A stretch of 64,000 nt of DNA from Leptothermofonsia sichuanensis E412 (GTDB lineage Bacteria > Cyanobacteriota > Cyanobacteriia > Leptolyngbyales > Leptolyngbyaceae), in assembly GCF_019891175.1 (NCBI RefSeq), contig NZ_CP072600.1:4774001-4838000 (forward strand), in the 5' to 3' direction. Under the pieces are notes generated by a model. It was not told the DNA's origin. It did not search any database and worked only from the letters and a program-made list of their open reading frames with translations. How positions within the stretch are numbered: the first letter of the stretch is position 1; every line of letters starts with the position of its first letter. The position numbers and the translations under genes are program-made. This document shows, piece after piece, positions 16,975 to 28,300 of the stretch.

Positions 16975-18621
16975 GTGAGTAACCCAGGTGATCACCCAAT
17001 CTCCCCATCATCGATGCTGGAGGTCATGCCCTGGCTATCCAACCTCCTCCAGCAAGCAGGCGATCGCTGGCGAATCTTTTGGGGAGAAACTCGCACTCGC
17101 ATCTTGGTCTGGTATATTTTGATTCTGGCTTTTACCGTTGGCGCTTCTGTGCCAGTATTTCGCTATCTATTATTTACAAATATTGATGCCCGTGTACGTC
17201 GCGAATTAGTTGAAGAACTCGAAGACTTTCGCAACCTGTTGGCAGGTAATACTGACTTTGAAGACCGTAAACCCAATGATCACGAGACTGATGATGAAAT
17301 CATCCATTCAGACAACATTCCTGCCTTACAAAGCACCCGGGTAGTTAGCCATGTAGCCCATAACCGTGGAGACCTTAGCTTCAAGTCTCCCAAAACAGGG
17401 AACCAGTTGAAGCAGTTTTTCGACGTTTACATGGCACATCGCATTCCAGAGGATGAAGTATATTTCATCGCATTTGTGGACGGGCGGTTTTACAAATCCA
17501 GCCCCAGGGCGCGACCCAAGGACCTGCATCAAAATTCTGTTCTGCTGCGTCGTTGGGCGCAGCAAACTCAATTTGAGATGGGTGAAGAACCCAGCGAAGA
17601 CCCAGAGGTTGGCAGCATCCTCTACATCGTTGAACCGATCCGATCCCAAAACCAACTGCTAGGAGTCTTTGTCATCGCCCACAGTACGGCAGGTGAGCGG
17701 GCAGAGGGGGTCGCTGCAACCCTGATTGCATTTCAGGTGGCATTGGGTGTGTTGGTACTGGCATTATGCCTGGTATGGATAGCGGCTGGACGGGTGCTGC
17801 AACCGTTACAAACTTTAGCAAAAACAGTGGAGTCCATTAGTGAATCTGATTTAACCCGACGGATTCCGGCTCAGGGAAACGGTGAGCTGGCGAGGCTGGC
17901 AACTCAGTTCAACGCCATGATGGAACGATTGGAAACTGCTTTCATTACCCAGCGAGAATTTATTAATGATGCCGGGCACGAGCTACGAACTCCCATCACA
18001 ATTATCCGCGGTCATCTGGAAGTGATGGACGTGAGTTCAGAGGAGCAACAGGCAACGCTGGCATTGGTGATTGATGAACTGGATCGAATCAGTCGCTTTG
18101 TGGATGATCTTATCCTACTGGCGAAAGCAGAACGTCCAGACTTTTTACAAGTGGAAGCGGTTGATGCTGCAACCCTGACCCAGGAGTTGTTTACGAAGGC
18201 ACAAGCCCTTGCTCGGCGTGACTGGTGTTTAGAAGAAGTGGCTCAGGGACAGATCACTGTTGATCGCCAGCGGTTAACCCAGGCAATCATGAACCTGGTC
18301 CAAAATGCTACTCAGCATACGAAGAAAACCGACACAATTACGTTAGGGTCCGCTATCCGTAAGGGCAAAGTCCATTTCTGGGTGCGCGATACTGGAACAG
18401 GGATTGCTTTAACCGACCAGCAGCGAATTTTTGAGCGGTTTGCCCGAGTGCCCAATCAACGCCGTCGGTCTGAAGGGGCTGGCCTAGGGTTATCAATTGT
18501 AAAAGCAATCGTAACTGCGCATGGGGGAGAAGTGACTGTACGAAGCCAGTTAGGGGAAGGGTCAACCTTTGCGATCGTGCTGCCTGTGCTGCCGTCTAAT
18601 CAACTATCTGGCAAATCATAA
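16975..18621 (+). CDS. HAMP sensor histidine kinase, paralogue of the 13944-15557 kinase
   Basis: 548 residues from the GTG at 16975, which follows a GAGGAAAGA site. A TTG at 16843 would add 44 residues that have no counterpart in the paralogue. Transmembrane segments are ILVWYILILAFTVGASVPVF near the N-terminus and the AFQVALGVLVLALCLVWIAA segment before HAMP. HisKA His335 lies in DAGHELRTPITIIRGHLEV. The HATPase has MNLVQNATQHT, VRDTGTGIAL and SEGAGLGLSIV. The extracytoplasmic domain aligns with that of the other kinase (VYFIAFVDGRFYKSSPRARP) but contains an acidic insertion (DFEDRKPNDHETDDEI). No regulator follows it, so it may share the regulators on the opposite strand. Confidence 0.92.
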   Translation: MSNPGDHPISPSSMLEVMPWLSNLLQQAGDRWRIFWGETRTRILVWYILILAFTVGASVPVFRYLLFTNIDARVRRELVEELEDFRNLLAGNTDFEDRKPNDHETDDEIIHSDNIPALQSTRVVSHVAHNRGDLSFKSPKTGNQLKQFFDVYMAHRIPEDEVYFIAFVDGRFYKSSPRARPKDLHQNSVLLRRWAQQTQFEMGEEPSEDPEVGSILYIVEPIRSQNQLLGVFVIAHSTAGERAEGVAATLIAFQVALGVLVLALCLVWIAAGRVLQPLQTLAKTVESISESDLTRRIPAQGNGELARLATQFNAMMERLETAFITQREFINDAGHELRTPITIIRGHLEVMDVSSEEQQATLALVIDELDRISRFVDDLILLAKAERPDFLQVEAVDAATLTQELFTKAQALARRDWCLEEVAQGQITVDRQRLTQAIMNLVQNATQHTKKTDTITLGSAIRKGKVHFWVRDTGTGIALTDQQRIFERFARVPNQRRRSEGAGLGLSIVKAIVTAHGGEVTVRSQLGEGSTFAIVLPVLPSNQLSGKS

Positions 18622-18697
18622 TTTTGAAAGACAGCAGGACAGGAGTTTGCGATCGCCAGCTTGCCTGACCCTGCTGCACCTGCTGAGGCTGGAACGC

Positions 18698-19819
18698 TCA
18701 GGTAGGGCAGGAGTCATAAGCCTGCCTGCCAATATGTTCATGATGCTCAACTTGATCAGCGGCTAAAAATGCACTTAAGTGATTAATTACATGATTTGTT
18801 TCTCTAAGTGCCTGCCCTGCATCATCTCGAAAAGCCTGACGGGCGGTTTCAAATTCATGGATGAGTTCTGCCCGGTTGCCCTGAGCCAGAAGGTTGGCTA
18901 AGCGATCGCAGGTCTTCACCAGGCGTTCAATCGCGGCACAACGTTCATCGGATGCCAGTAAAATGTCTACATAGAGAGCCGCATCCTGGGCCAGTAAGCG
19001 ATTGATCGTATTGACTTCAATCCGGTAAAGGGGACTGGAAAATTCAAGACTCTGCTCAATATCGAACCCTTCCTCTGCCAGAAACGTACCCAGACTGAAG
19101 TTGGAAAAGAATCGAATCGCCTGCACAAATACCATCATACGATCGTGCTCGTCTGGAGTACAGGGGACGAGTTTACCCCCATCTCCCTCAATCAGATCCA
19201 GCAACCACCCGAAAGCATCCGGCTCCCGTCCCGGGCAAACCATTACCTTTTGGCCCAAAAAGGAGCCAACTCCCGGACCAAACATGGGATGCAAACCGAC
19301 AACCGGTCCAGAATGACATTCCATCATTGCCTCAACGCTTTCACGCTTGGTACTGGCAATATCTGCCAGGATGGTGTTGTGAGAAAGATAGGGAGCAACC
19401 CGGCGAATTACGGCCACCGTTGCCTTCAGTGGAACACAGATCAGGACCAGGTCTGCCGTCCCTAACAATACATCTGCCCTATCCCAGTCATCATGCTCTA
19501 GCACACTGACCTCATGACCGGCGGCAGACAGACGCTCTGTAAAAAAGCAACCCATTGCGCCCCGCCCCCCTACCACCGTAATCCGACGTGACGGCTGTTT
19601 CTGATGACAGGATGGAACACTGGCTAAAGCGGCCATACAACCGGCCACAATTCCGCTCCAGGTTGATTCTGGAATCCCAGCCTGCATTAACAATGCTCTG
19701 TAGCCCGATAGCTGTTCCTGGATGGAAGGCACTTTGGAGGCTGCCAGGACTGAGATCCGTTTGCTTAACAGATGGATTAAGTCTCGATCGATTTGTTGGA
19801 GATGCTCAGGAAGGACCAT
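18698..19819 (-). CDS. tyrA: Prephenate dehydrogenase with an N-terminal chorismate-mutase-like segment
   Basis: 373 residues. After an AroQ-like helix (LQQIDRDLIHLLSKRISVLA, about 6-25) comes a shortened linker and then a TyrA dehydrogenase domain resembling the enterobacterial T-protein: NAD-binding ITVVGGRGAMGCFFTERL, substrate-site GPVVGLHPMFGPGVGS and the C-terminal SLEFSSPLYRIEV segment. It converts prephenate to 4-hydroxyphenylpyruvate. The mutase-like segment is shorter than normal, so mutase activity is doubtful. The ATG at 19819 was chosen because the 53 open codons upstream are encoded by a minisatellite (repeated LLTSHFS). The gene lies downstream of 4-hydroxyphenylpyruvate dioxygenase on the same strand, which would consume its product. 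Most cyanobacteria have an arogenate-type enzyme instead. Confidence 0.9.
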   Translation of the reverse strand: MVLPEHLQQIDRDLIHLLSKRISVLAASKVPSIQEQLSGYRALLMQAGIPESTWSGIVAGCMAALASVPSCHQKQPSRRITVVGGRGAMGCFFTERLSAAGHEVSVLEHDDWDRADVLLGTADLVLICVPLKATVAVIRRVAPYLSHNTILADIASTKRESVEAMMECHSGPVVGLHPMFGPGVGSFLGQKVMVCPGREPDAFGWLLDLIEGDGGKLVPCTPDEHDRMMVFVQAIRFFSNFSLGTFLAEEGFDIEQSLEFSSPLYRIEVNTINRLLAQDAALYVDILLASDERCAAIERLVKTCDRLANLLAQGNRAELIHEFETARQAFRDDAGQALRETNHVINHLSAFLAADQVEHHEHIGRQAYDSCPT

Positions 19820-19827
19820 TGGAGTTG

Positions 19828-19925
19828 CTAGAGAGAAGTGAGGAGAGAGAAGTGAGGGGTGAGGGGTGAGGAGGGAGAAATGAGAAGTGAGGAGGGAGAA
19901 ATGAGAAGTGAGGAGGAAGGAGTGG
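19828..19925. repeat. GA-rich minisatellite between hppD and tyrA
   Basis: Degenerate tandem array containing a unit close to GAGGAGGGAGAAATGAGAAG, twice in succession, flanked by shorter GAGAAGTGAGGAG variants. It immediately precedes the tyrA start. A related GA-rich tract sits inside the aminopeptidase gene at 58561-58668. Confidence 0.75.
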
Positions 19926-20080
19926 CTTGTTACCAGGATTCTGCCTGGTAATGTCAGATAGGAAGCTCCAGTTTCCAATAGTGGTTGTCAGGGCAGGTAA
20001 GAAGAGAGGAGGGAGGGGGAATAGTTGTTCGCTATGGGCTATTAGCTGCTTTCTTCATCTCCCATCCTTCATCCTTCCCT

Positions 20081-21166
20081 TTAGAGGTTCCCTCGCAGTG
20101 CCTGCTCGCGCTCCAGGGCAACAAATAGAGACTTGAAATTTCCGGCTCCGAATCCGCGTGAACCGTGACGTTCAATGATTTCAAAGAAAAGGGTGGGGCG
20201 ATCGCCCACGGGTTTGGTAAACAGTTGCAGCAGGTAGCCATCAGAATCCCGATCAACCAGAATCCCTAACTCTGCCAGTTGCTCAACCGGGAGGTGAATT
20301 TCATGCACCCAATCTGGCAGGTCTTCGTAATAGGTTTTTGGAATCGGTAGAAACTCAACCCCTGCCTGGCGCAACTGGGTTACTGTTTGCACAATATCAT
20401 CGGTTGCAATTCCAATATGCTGCACTCCAGGTCCATTATGGAAATCCAGGTATTCTTGAATTTGGGACTTACGCTTACCTTCAGCAGGTTCATTAATATT
20501 AAAAATAGTTTTGCCACCATTTTCTAACACTTTTGACATCAAAGCAGAATATTCTGTGGAGATGGCATGGTCATCAAAGTGCATTCGTACATCAAACCCC
20601 ATTGTTTTGACGAAGAAATTGACCCAGCGATCCATCTCACCCTTCTCTACATTCCCCACGACATGATCAACAGACTTCAATCCCATTGATTGGGTAGAGT
20701 TTGATGTACGGGAAACAAACCCCGGTGCAAAGTTAGAAGAATATTGACTGCGATCCACAAATTTAATCAACGTATCCCCATAGGCTCTGATAGCCGCGTA
20801 TTGAAATATGCCATGCTCATCTTCCTGGTGGGTGGGTGGAATGGCACCAATCGCGCCTCTGGCAACCGCCTGCTGATAGGCCGCGATCGCATCAGGAACT
20901 TCCAGGGCAATGATTGCAATCGTGTCTCCATGGTTTAACACACTCTGAGCTATGGGATGATCTGAAAGCTGGGTTGAACTTAAGACAAATCGCACATCTC
21001 CCTGCTCCAGGACATAGGACGTTATTTTCCGTTCACCCGTTTCCAATCCTTGATAGGCGGTCGTTGCAAAACCAAAACATTTAGAGTAAAAGATGGCTGC
21101 TTGCTTAGCATTACCAACATAAAATTCCAGGTGATCCAATCCTTTAATTGGGCAGATATCGTTCAT
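20081..21166 (-). CDS. hppD: 4-hydroxyphenylpyruvate dioxygenase
   Basis: 361 residues. It converts 4-hydroxyphenylpyruvate and O2 to homogentisate, the precursor of tocopherols and an intermediate of tyrosine breakdown. Two vicinal-oxygen-chelate halves are visible, starting GLDHLEFYVGN and KSVDHVVGN. The Fe(II) ligands are the His in SVDHVVGN, the His in GVQHIGIATDDI and the Glu in LFFEIIERHG near the C-terminus. An AAGGAGG site directly before the ATG at 21166 fixes the start; 42 open codons upstream are ignored. The enzyme sits with tyrA (its substrate source) and is divergent from the NRPS. The 1.2 kb gap to the NRPS leaves room for separate promoters. Confidence 0.96.
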   Translation of the reverse strand: MNDICPIKGLDHLEFYVGNAKQAAIFYSKCFGFATTAYQGLETGERKITSYVLEQGDVRFVLSSTQLSDHPIAQSVLNHGDTIAIIALEVPDAIAAYQQAVARGAIGAIPPTHQEDEHGIFQYAAIRAYGDTLIKFVDRSQYSSNFAPGFVSRTSNSTQSMGLKSVDHVVGNVEKGEMDRWVNFFVKTMGFDVRMHFDDHAISTEYSALMSKVLENGGKTIFNINEPAEGKRKSQIQEYLDFHNGPGVQHIGIATDDIVQTVTQLRQAGVEFLPIPKTYYEDLPDWVHEIHLPVEQLAELGILVDRDSDGYLLQLFTKPVGDRPTLFFEIIERHGSRGFGAGNFKSLFVALEREQALRGNL

Positions 21167-21866
21167 CACAGCCTCCTTAGAGCAGTGAATGGTGCAATAA
21201 AAAAACCTTTTAATATAGGGAATCTGAAGTGCATCAATCTCTGGGAAGGTTCCCCACAAATTTGAAACTCCACCATATTCTGTGCCTGACAAAGGCTGCC
21301 AGTGGATCTACGTAGTCTTTATCAAAAATGGCAGTATTATTAAGATTTGGCAGAGGTATAAACAAAACCCTGGAAACCCGACTCTACGTTTTGAAGTGTC
21401 CCGAATGCAGATTTGACAGATACTTCATAGTTCCCTTTACCAGACTTTAACCTTTCTTCACCCCAGGATCTACATAGAATTCATGTCAGAAGCTATACTT
21501 GAACCTGAAAATTATCTTTTGTCTCTGGGCTGCGTCTGTAATTCCACGGTCAATTTGATGTTTTTCCAATGAAACTTCTAGGGAAAACCTGGTTAAAAGG
21601 AACAAGGCTATGTTAGTTTTCGATGTTAAGAGTTGGGTTGTTTCTCCCTTGAAAAATTTATTATCAAAGGCTAGTTTATAAGCCTAGATTTCAAATGGAA
21701 TTAGATTTCAGGTGGAAACTGTTGATGATGGCCTGCTAAAGAAATTCGCTGAAGAAGACATTGGTTCCTGCATATTTCTATCACTTCTAGTGAAAGAATT
21801 CTAACCAGCCCTTGTCCCAAGTTTCCAGCCTGGAAAGGCGTTTCAGAGGCTCTACCTCAAGTACGA

Positions 21867-21971
21867 CTAGAGCATCGGTCCAGAATTCCAAGAAATCGGA
21901 TTTCCTGTGAGAAATTCAACGAAACTCAGTTATCCGATAAGAGAAATCCGATTTCTGTCCCGGCGTTCTAG
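21867..21971. repeat. 105-bp palindromic CTAG-bordered repeat, copy 1
   Basis: Bounded by CTAG at both ends. One end reads AGAGCATCGGTCCAGAATTC, the other, on the opposite strand, AGAACGCCGGGACAGAAATC. Both arms contain AAATCGGATTTC-type inverted sequence. Other copies lie at 30537-30641, 33401-33504 and (interrupted) 41224-41509. Length and ends are conserved and there is no coding capacity, so it looks like a non-autonomous mobile repeat. Confidence 0.75.
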
Positions 21972-22186
21972 TAAGCAGTAGAGCCTCTCAACAGTCATTT
22001 CCAGGCAGTGCCTGAAAACGCGGTGTTCTCTGAGTTCATACATTTCAAGCGTGACTAAAGAAGGATAAGTTCAGCGCTCGTTGTGAGGGAATCAAAATTT
22101 CGAGAACCATCCACCTCACTTGCATAAAACCTGTGCTGTAAAGCAATAAATAAGGTAGCCAGAAAACAGGGGGAAAATCAGGCATC

Positions 22187-22220
22187 AGAAGTTAGAAGTT
22201 AGAAGTTAGAAGTTAGAAGT
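22187..22220. repeat. Short tandem repeat (AGAAGTT, 4.9 copies)
   Basis: Four perfect copies of AGAAGTT followed by AGAAGT. Heptanucleotide tandem repeats of this kind are common between genes of filamentous cyanobacteria. It lies about 150 bp before the NRPS start. Confidence 0.9.
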
Positions 22221-22366
22221 CTCTCCCCTGCCTGACTAAAAATCCTGGCTTCAATCGGAATTCTCTTCCAAGTCTTCATCTAATCACTATGAAAATAATA
22301 AATTTGTCTTTGAATTTCTAAGTGGTGTTACAGAAGTTTTTTTATGGGAGTTTTAGGAGTTTTACT

Positions 22367-25300
22367 GTGATTGCGATTAATCGAAGAATGCTTTCCAGTG
22401 CAGAAGATCTATCTGAAGAGAATGACACTTCTTTAAGGAGCGCAGATTTGTTGATTCAACCATCCATTCAGATCAAGTCTAGTCAAATTAAACCGGCTCC
22501 CATGAAAACTGGCGATCGCCTTCAAGTAGACTTGTCTCAGCAACGCACCGATGAAGAGCAGGCACTGTTGCGATCGCTGTATGATTTTCCCAAAACTTCT
22601 ACAACCCGGTATCAACCTGGGTGCCACACACTTCTTCTGCCGGATTGTTTAATAGAGTTTCTGACATCAGAGGCTGGACAGGAAGGAATCGATGGGCGAT
22701 CGCTCCTGTTAGCCGCATTCAATGTCTTGCTGTATCGATACACACGGCAGGAGGCCATTCACCTCAACTTCACCACTCAGGCACCTGGCACTCCCAGCCT
22801 GTTCACAACCGAAATTGGTACGCGCTTCTCTGAAGATTTAACCATTCGAGAATTAATCGGCTATACTGCTGTTGTCGTGAAAGGGGTGCCATTACAGGGA
22901 GCGTCAAAAGCCCTACAGGATCGTCTGCTGGTGCACAGCCAGCCAGCCTCCAATGCCACCTTACCCATCAGGCTGACCTGTTTAGACAGTCTGGCCCAGG
23001 TCAGTCAGGCGCAATGGCTGACTTCACTCCAGGCACAAGCCTCTGAGTGGGGGGATAACCCAGATCTGCATCTGCTGATTGTTCAGCAAGAGCAAGGGAT
23101 TGTAGCCACCCTGCAATACAACACTCACCTGTTCAAATCAGAAACCATTCAGCGTTTTTGTGGGCATTTTCAGAGGTTGCTGGAGGGCATTGTCAGCGAT
23201 CGCAACTGCCTGATTACTGAACTCCCCCTGGTGACCTCAGCCGAAGAACAGCAACTTTTGGTGGAGTGGAAAAGCCCGCTCACGGTCTATCCCCCAATTG
23301 CCATTCCTCAATTGATTGAGCACCATGCGGTTCATCAACCGGATGCAATTGCGATCACTTTTAAGGATCAATCCCTCACCTATGCAGCGCTCAATCAACG
23401 GGCAAATCAACTTGCCCATTATTTAATTCATCTTGGCATTGGGGCAGAGGATCGGGTGGCGGTTGCGGTGGAACCCTCCTTAGATATCGCGATCGTGTTA
23501 CTGGGTGTGTTGAAAGCGGGAGCAGTTTACGTTCCCCTCGATCCGACCTATCCCCTGGATCGCCTGACCGTAATTCTGGAAGACACCCGGCCCAAAGCAC
23601 TACTCACCCACGCCCATCTGGTCAAGAATTTACCGGCGATCGCGGGCCATACTCTCTGCTTAGATCGGGACGAAGCAACCCTGGCTCCCTTCCCAAGCCA
23701 CAATCCTGCCATTACCCCTGACCTGGATCAGACGGCTTATATTGTTTACACCTCTGGCACCACTGGCAAACCGAAAGGGGTAATGGCAAGCCACCGCAAT
23801 CTGGTGAATTACATTCGGGTAGCCCAGGACAAATATCGGTTTGATCGGGACATGGTGATGCCGGCGATCGCTCGCTTCACCTTCAGCATCACCTTTTTTG
23901 AATTACTGTCGCCCCTGGTAGCCGGTGGCAGACTGGTGATTCTGGAACGGGATCATATTTTAGATTTCAAACGGATGACGCAAACTTTAGAAGAAGTCAA
24001 CGTCATTCATGCCTCGCCCAGCCTGCTGAGAAAACTGCTGGCGTATATTCAGGACAACAGTTTAGACATCCGTAGATTTAACCAGCTTAAACACGTTTCC
24101 TCCGGGGGGGATCTGGTTGCGGCTGACCTGCTGGAAGCCATGAAACGGGTGTTTCAGAATGCGGAAGTCTTTGTGATTTACGGCTGTAGTGAAATCAGTT
24201 GCATGGGCTGTACCTACCCGGTTCTCAGAGAACAAACTGTCACCAAAACCTGGGTTGGAAAACCATTTGACAATGTGTCTGTCCGGTTATACGACTCCCA
24301 TCAAAATCTGGTTCCCATCGGTGTGGTGGGCGAAATCTACTTTGGTGGCGCAGGCATCACCAAAGGCTATCTCAATCGAGCGGAATTGACTCAGGAGAAA
24401 TTTGTCGAAATTGATGGGCAACGGTTCTACCGCACGGGAGATCTGGGCCGGTTCAATGACAGTGGTGACCTGGAAATTTTGGGTCGCCGTGACTTCCAGA
24501 TCCAGCTACGCGGGATTCGGATTGAACCGGGAGAAATTGAAGTGACTCTGCGCCAGTTTCCTGGCGTGCGGGAATCGGTGGTGGTTCTGCGTGAACTGTG
24601 GCATGGGGAAGAGAACCTGGTCGCCTACGTGGTCCTGGATCAGGAGAAGCAACCCACCATTGAGGAGATTCGCTGCTTCCTGCAAACGAAATTGCCGGAT
24701 TACATGGTACCTGCTGCGTTTGAAGTGCTGGATGCTATGCCAGTGAACGCGAACCAGAAGATCGATCGCCGTGCCCTACCCGCCCCCACCCTGGTTCAAC
24801 CCGGTTCAGGCAGTACCGGTGTCGCTCCCAGGACTCCCCTGGAGCAAGTGCTGGCAGATATCTGGGCAAACACCCTGGGTCTGGAGCAGGTGGGAATTGA
24901 GGACGACTTTTTCGCGATCGGGGGACATTCCCTGCTGGCAGCCCAGGTTATCTACCGCTTGCAGGCCACGTTGAAACTGAATATTTCCATCAGTCGGCTA
25001 TTTGAATTACCGACGATCGTCGCCCTGGCGGAGTACCTCACTCCCTTCTATGAGTCCGATACTCCCTCTGCAGTTCTGGAACCAATTCTTCCAGTTTCAC
25101 GGGAAACAACCCTGCCCCTGTCCTTCTCCCAGGAACAGCTCTGGTTCCTGAGCCAGATGGAGGGGGGTGGCGTTGCCTACAACATTCCCCTTGCCTTTGA
25201 GTTGACAGGCACTTTACATGTTCCAGCACTGGAGCAAAGCCTGACCGAAATCCTGCGGCGGCACGAAGCCCTGCGCACCACCTTTCCGGTTGTAGATGGG

Positions 25301-28300
25301 TCCCCCGTTCAGCGGATTTTGCCACCCCGCCCATTCCATCTGCTGGTTGTGGATTTACGTTCCCTGCCGGCGGGCGATCGCCGTGCAGAAGTTGGCCGAC
25401 TGGCAACAGCGGAAGCCCAACGTCCCTTCAACCTGGCAGGTGATTTGCTGTTACGGGGTCAATTGCTGCAACTGGAGGCTGATGCCTGCGTGCTGCTGCT
25501 GACCATGCACCACATTGCTTCCGATGGCTGGTCCCTGGCTCTGCTCCGAAAAGAACTGGCAGTCCTCTATCCCGCTTTCCTGCAAGGGGTAACTTCCCCC
25601 CTGGAACCCCTGCCAGTTCAGTACGCTGACTTTGCCCACTGGCAGCAGCACTGGCTGGAGGGAGACTTTGTTGAGCAACAGTTAGCTTACTGGAAACAGC
25701 AGTTAGCTGGTGCGCCACCCCTGTTAGAACTGCCGGCAGATCACTCCCGTCCTGCTGTCCAATCCTTCCGGGGAGGCACGGAATCCTGTCTGCTGGATGC
25801 GGAACTGACCCATCAGTTGAAACAACTGAGCCAGCGCACCGGAACGACCCTCTATATGACGCTGCTGGCAGCCTTTTCTACCCTGCTCTCTCGCTACAGC
25901 GGGCACCAGGATATTGTGATTGGCTCTCCCGTTGCCAACCGCAAGCGCAGCGAAATTGAATCCATGATCGGGTTCTTTATCAACCTGTTGGGACTGCGGG
26001 TGGATCTGACAGGCAATCCTACCTTTCTGGAATTGCTGGGACGGGTGAAGCAGGTTGCCCTGGATGCCTACGCCAATCAGGATGTGCCCTTTGCTCAGGT
26101 CGTAGAGGCCCTCCAGCCAGAACGGAACCTGAGCTACAGCCCCCTGTTTCAGGTCCTGTTGATTCTGCAAAATATGCCAGCAGAATCATTAAATCTTCCG
26201 GGCTTAGACGTGTCTCCCCTGCGGGTAAACCACGGCACCTCAAAGTATGACCTGACCTTGATGGTGGAAGAAACGGACGCAGGTCTGGTGGCAGATTTTG
26301 AATACAACGGCGATCTGTTTGAGCGGGAAACCATTATCCGCATGATTGGTCACTTCCAGGTACTCCTGTGGGCGATCGCCCGTCATCCAGAACACCCCAT
26401 TGCTGACCTGCCCTTGCTGACGGAAGCAGAACGCCATCAACTGCTGGTGCAATGGAATGATACCGAAATGCCCTATCCACCAGAGTCCTGCATTCACCAG
26501 TTGTTTGAGTCTCAGGTGGAACGGACCCCGGATGCGATCGCCCTGGTATTTGAGGAGCAACCCCTCACCTACCGGGAGTTGAACCAGCGGGCGAACCAAC
26601 TGGCACACTACCTGCGCTCAATCGGTGTGGGACCAGAATCCCTGGTAGGCATCTGCCTGGAGCGTTCTCTGGAAATGGTGGTGGGGTTGCTGGGCATCCT
26701 TAAGGCAGGCGGCTCCTACGTCCCCCTCGACCCTGCCTATCCCAGGGATCGACTGGCACTGATGATTGAAGACTCCCAGTTGCCTCTGCTGCTGACCCAA
26801 ACAACCCTGTGTCACCAATTTTTAGAGCAGAATGTACGGATTGTCTGCATCGACACCGACTGGCAGGCGATCGCCCAACAACCCAACCACAACCCCAACA
26901 GTGGTGTCGGTTCCGATAACCTGGCTTATACCATCTATACCTCCGGCTCCACGGGGAAACCGAAAGGGGTGCAGCTTTGCCACCGGACCGTGGTCAACTT
27001 CCTCAACTCCATGCGGCACCAGCCAGGGCTGACTGCTGAAGATGTGCTGCTGGCAGTGACCACCATCTCCTTTGATATCGCTGTTCTGGAACTCTACTTA
27101 CCGCTGATGGTGGGTGCCCGTGCCGTGATTGCCAGCCGAGAAGTGGCATCCGATGCGGCACGGCTCTCCGCGCTCCTGGAGCAATCGAGAGCAACCCTGC
27201 TGCAAGCCACCCCTGCCACCTGGCGGATGCTGATCAGTGGTGGCTGGTCGGGCGATCGCAACCTCAAAATGCTGTGTGGTGGGGAAGCCCTGCCCCGCGA
27301 CCTGGCAGACCAGCTCCTGGCGCGGGGTGGCTCCCTCTGGAATATGTATGGACCAACGGAAACCACTGTCTGGTCAGCCACCTGTCAGGTAAACCCGGGG
27401 ACGGGAGCTGTGCCTGTAGCCGGTCCGATCGCCAACACTCAGATTTATGTCCTGGAAGAACTGCCTCAGGGTGCCGTCCGTCCTGTTCCCGTCGGGATAC
27501 CAGGGGAAGTGCATATTGGCGGCGACGGGCTGGCACGGGGCTATCTTAACCGACCGGAGTTGACCGCACAACGGTTTATTCCCGATCCCTTTACCCACAA
27601 ACCCGGTGCCCGTCTTTACAAAACTGGCGACCTGGCACGGTTTCGTCCCGATGGCACCCTGGAATTCCTGGGGCGGATCGACAACCAGGTGAAACTGCGG
27701 GGTTTCCGAATTGAGTTAGGTGAAATCGAGTCCCTCCTGGAGCGGCACCCTGGGATAAAACAGGCCGTCGCCGCGGTGCGGGAAGATGTGCCGGGAGATC
27801 AGCGGCTGGTAGCCTACCTGACCGTTAAAAATGACACCCCTCCCACGGCAACCGAACTGAGGCAGTTTCTCAAACAGCAGTTGCCTGCCTACATGGTTCC
27901 GGCTGGCTTTGTGGTGCTGGAGCGGTTCCCCCTCACCCCCAATGGCAAAGTAGACCGGAAGGCATTACCAGTGCCCGACCTGTCCCTGAGTGGAGACGAT
28001 CAGAGTCCCTGCGCCGCTCCCAGGAATGAACTGGAGCGCCAGTTGGTTGCCCTCTGGAAGGAGGCATTAAGGGTCAAACCGATTAGCATTCATGATGACT
28101 TCTTTGAACTGGGTGGACATTCCCTGCTGGCGGTTCGCATGTGGGCGCAGGTGGAGCAACTGGTGGGCAGAAGCCTGCCCCTCAGTACCCTGGTCAGTGC
28201 TCCGACGATCGCCCAGCTTGCCGAAACCCTGGCACCCGCCAGCCCTTCTGCCCAACCAGCTACCCGGAAGTCCATCGTGCGGCTGAAGCCGGGACAGGGT

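Larger units (their letters stand above)
21167..22366. other. Divergent intergenic region between hppD and the NRPS
   Basis: 1.2 kb, AT-rich, with no convincing gene on either strand. It holds a 105-bp palindromic repeat (21867-21971) and a seven-base tandem repeat (22187-22220). The NRPS start is preceded by an AGGAG site at about 22355. No recognisable promoter was confidently identified. Confidence 0.5.

Noticed and set aside
19820-19978. N-terminal extension of TyrA
   Set aside because: Encoded by the GA-rich minisatellite (repeated LLTSHFS) and not family-like; the ATG at 19819 is preferred.
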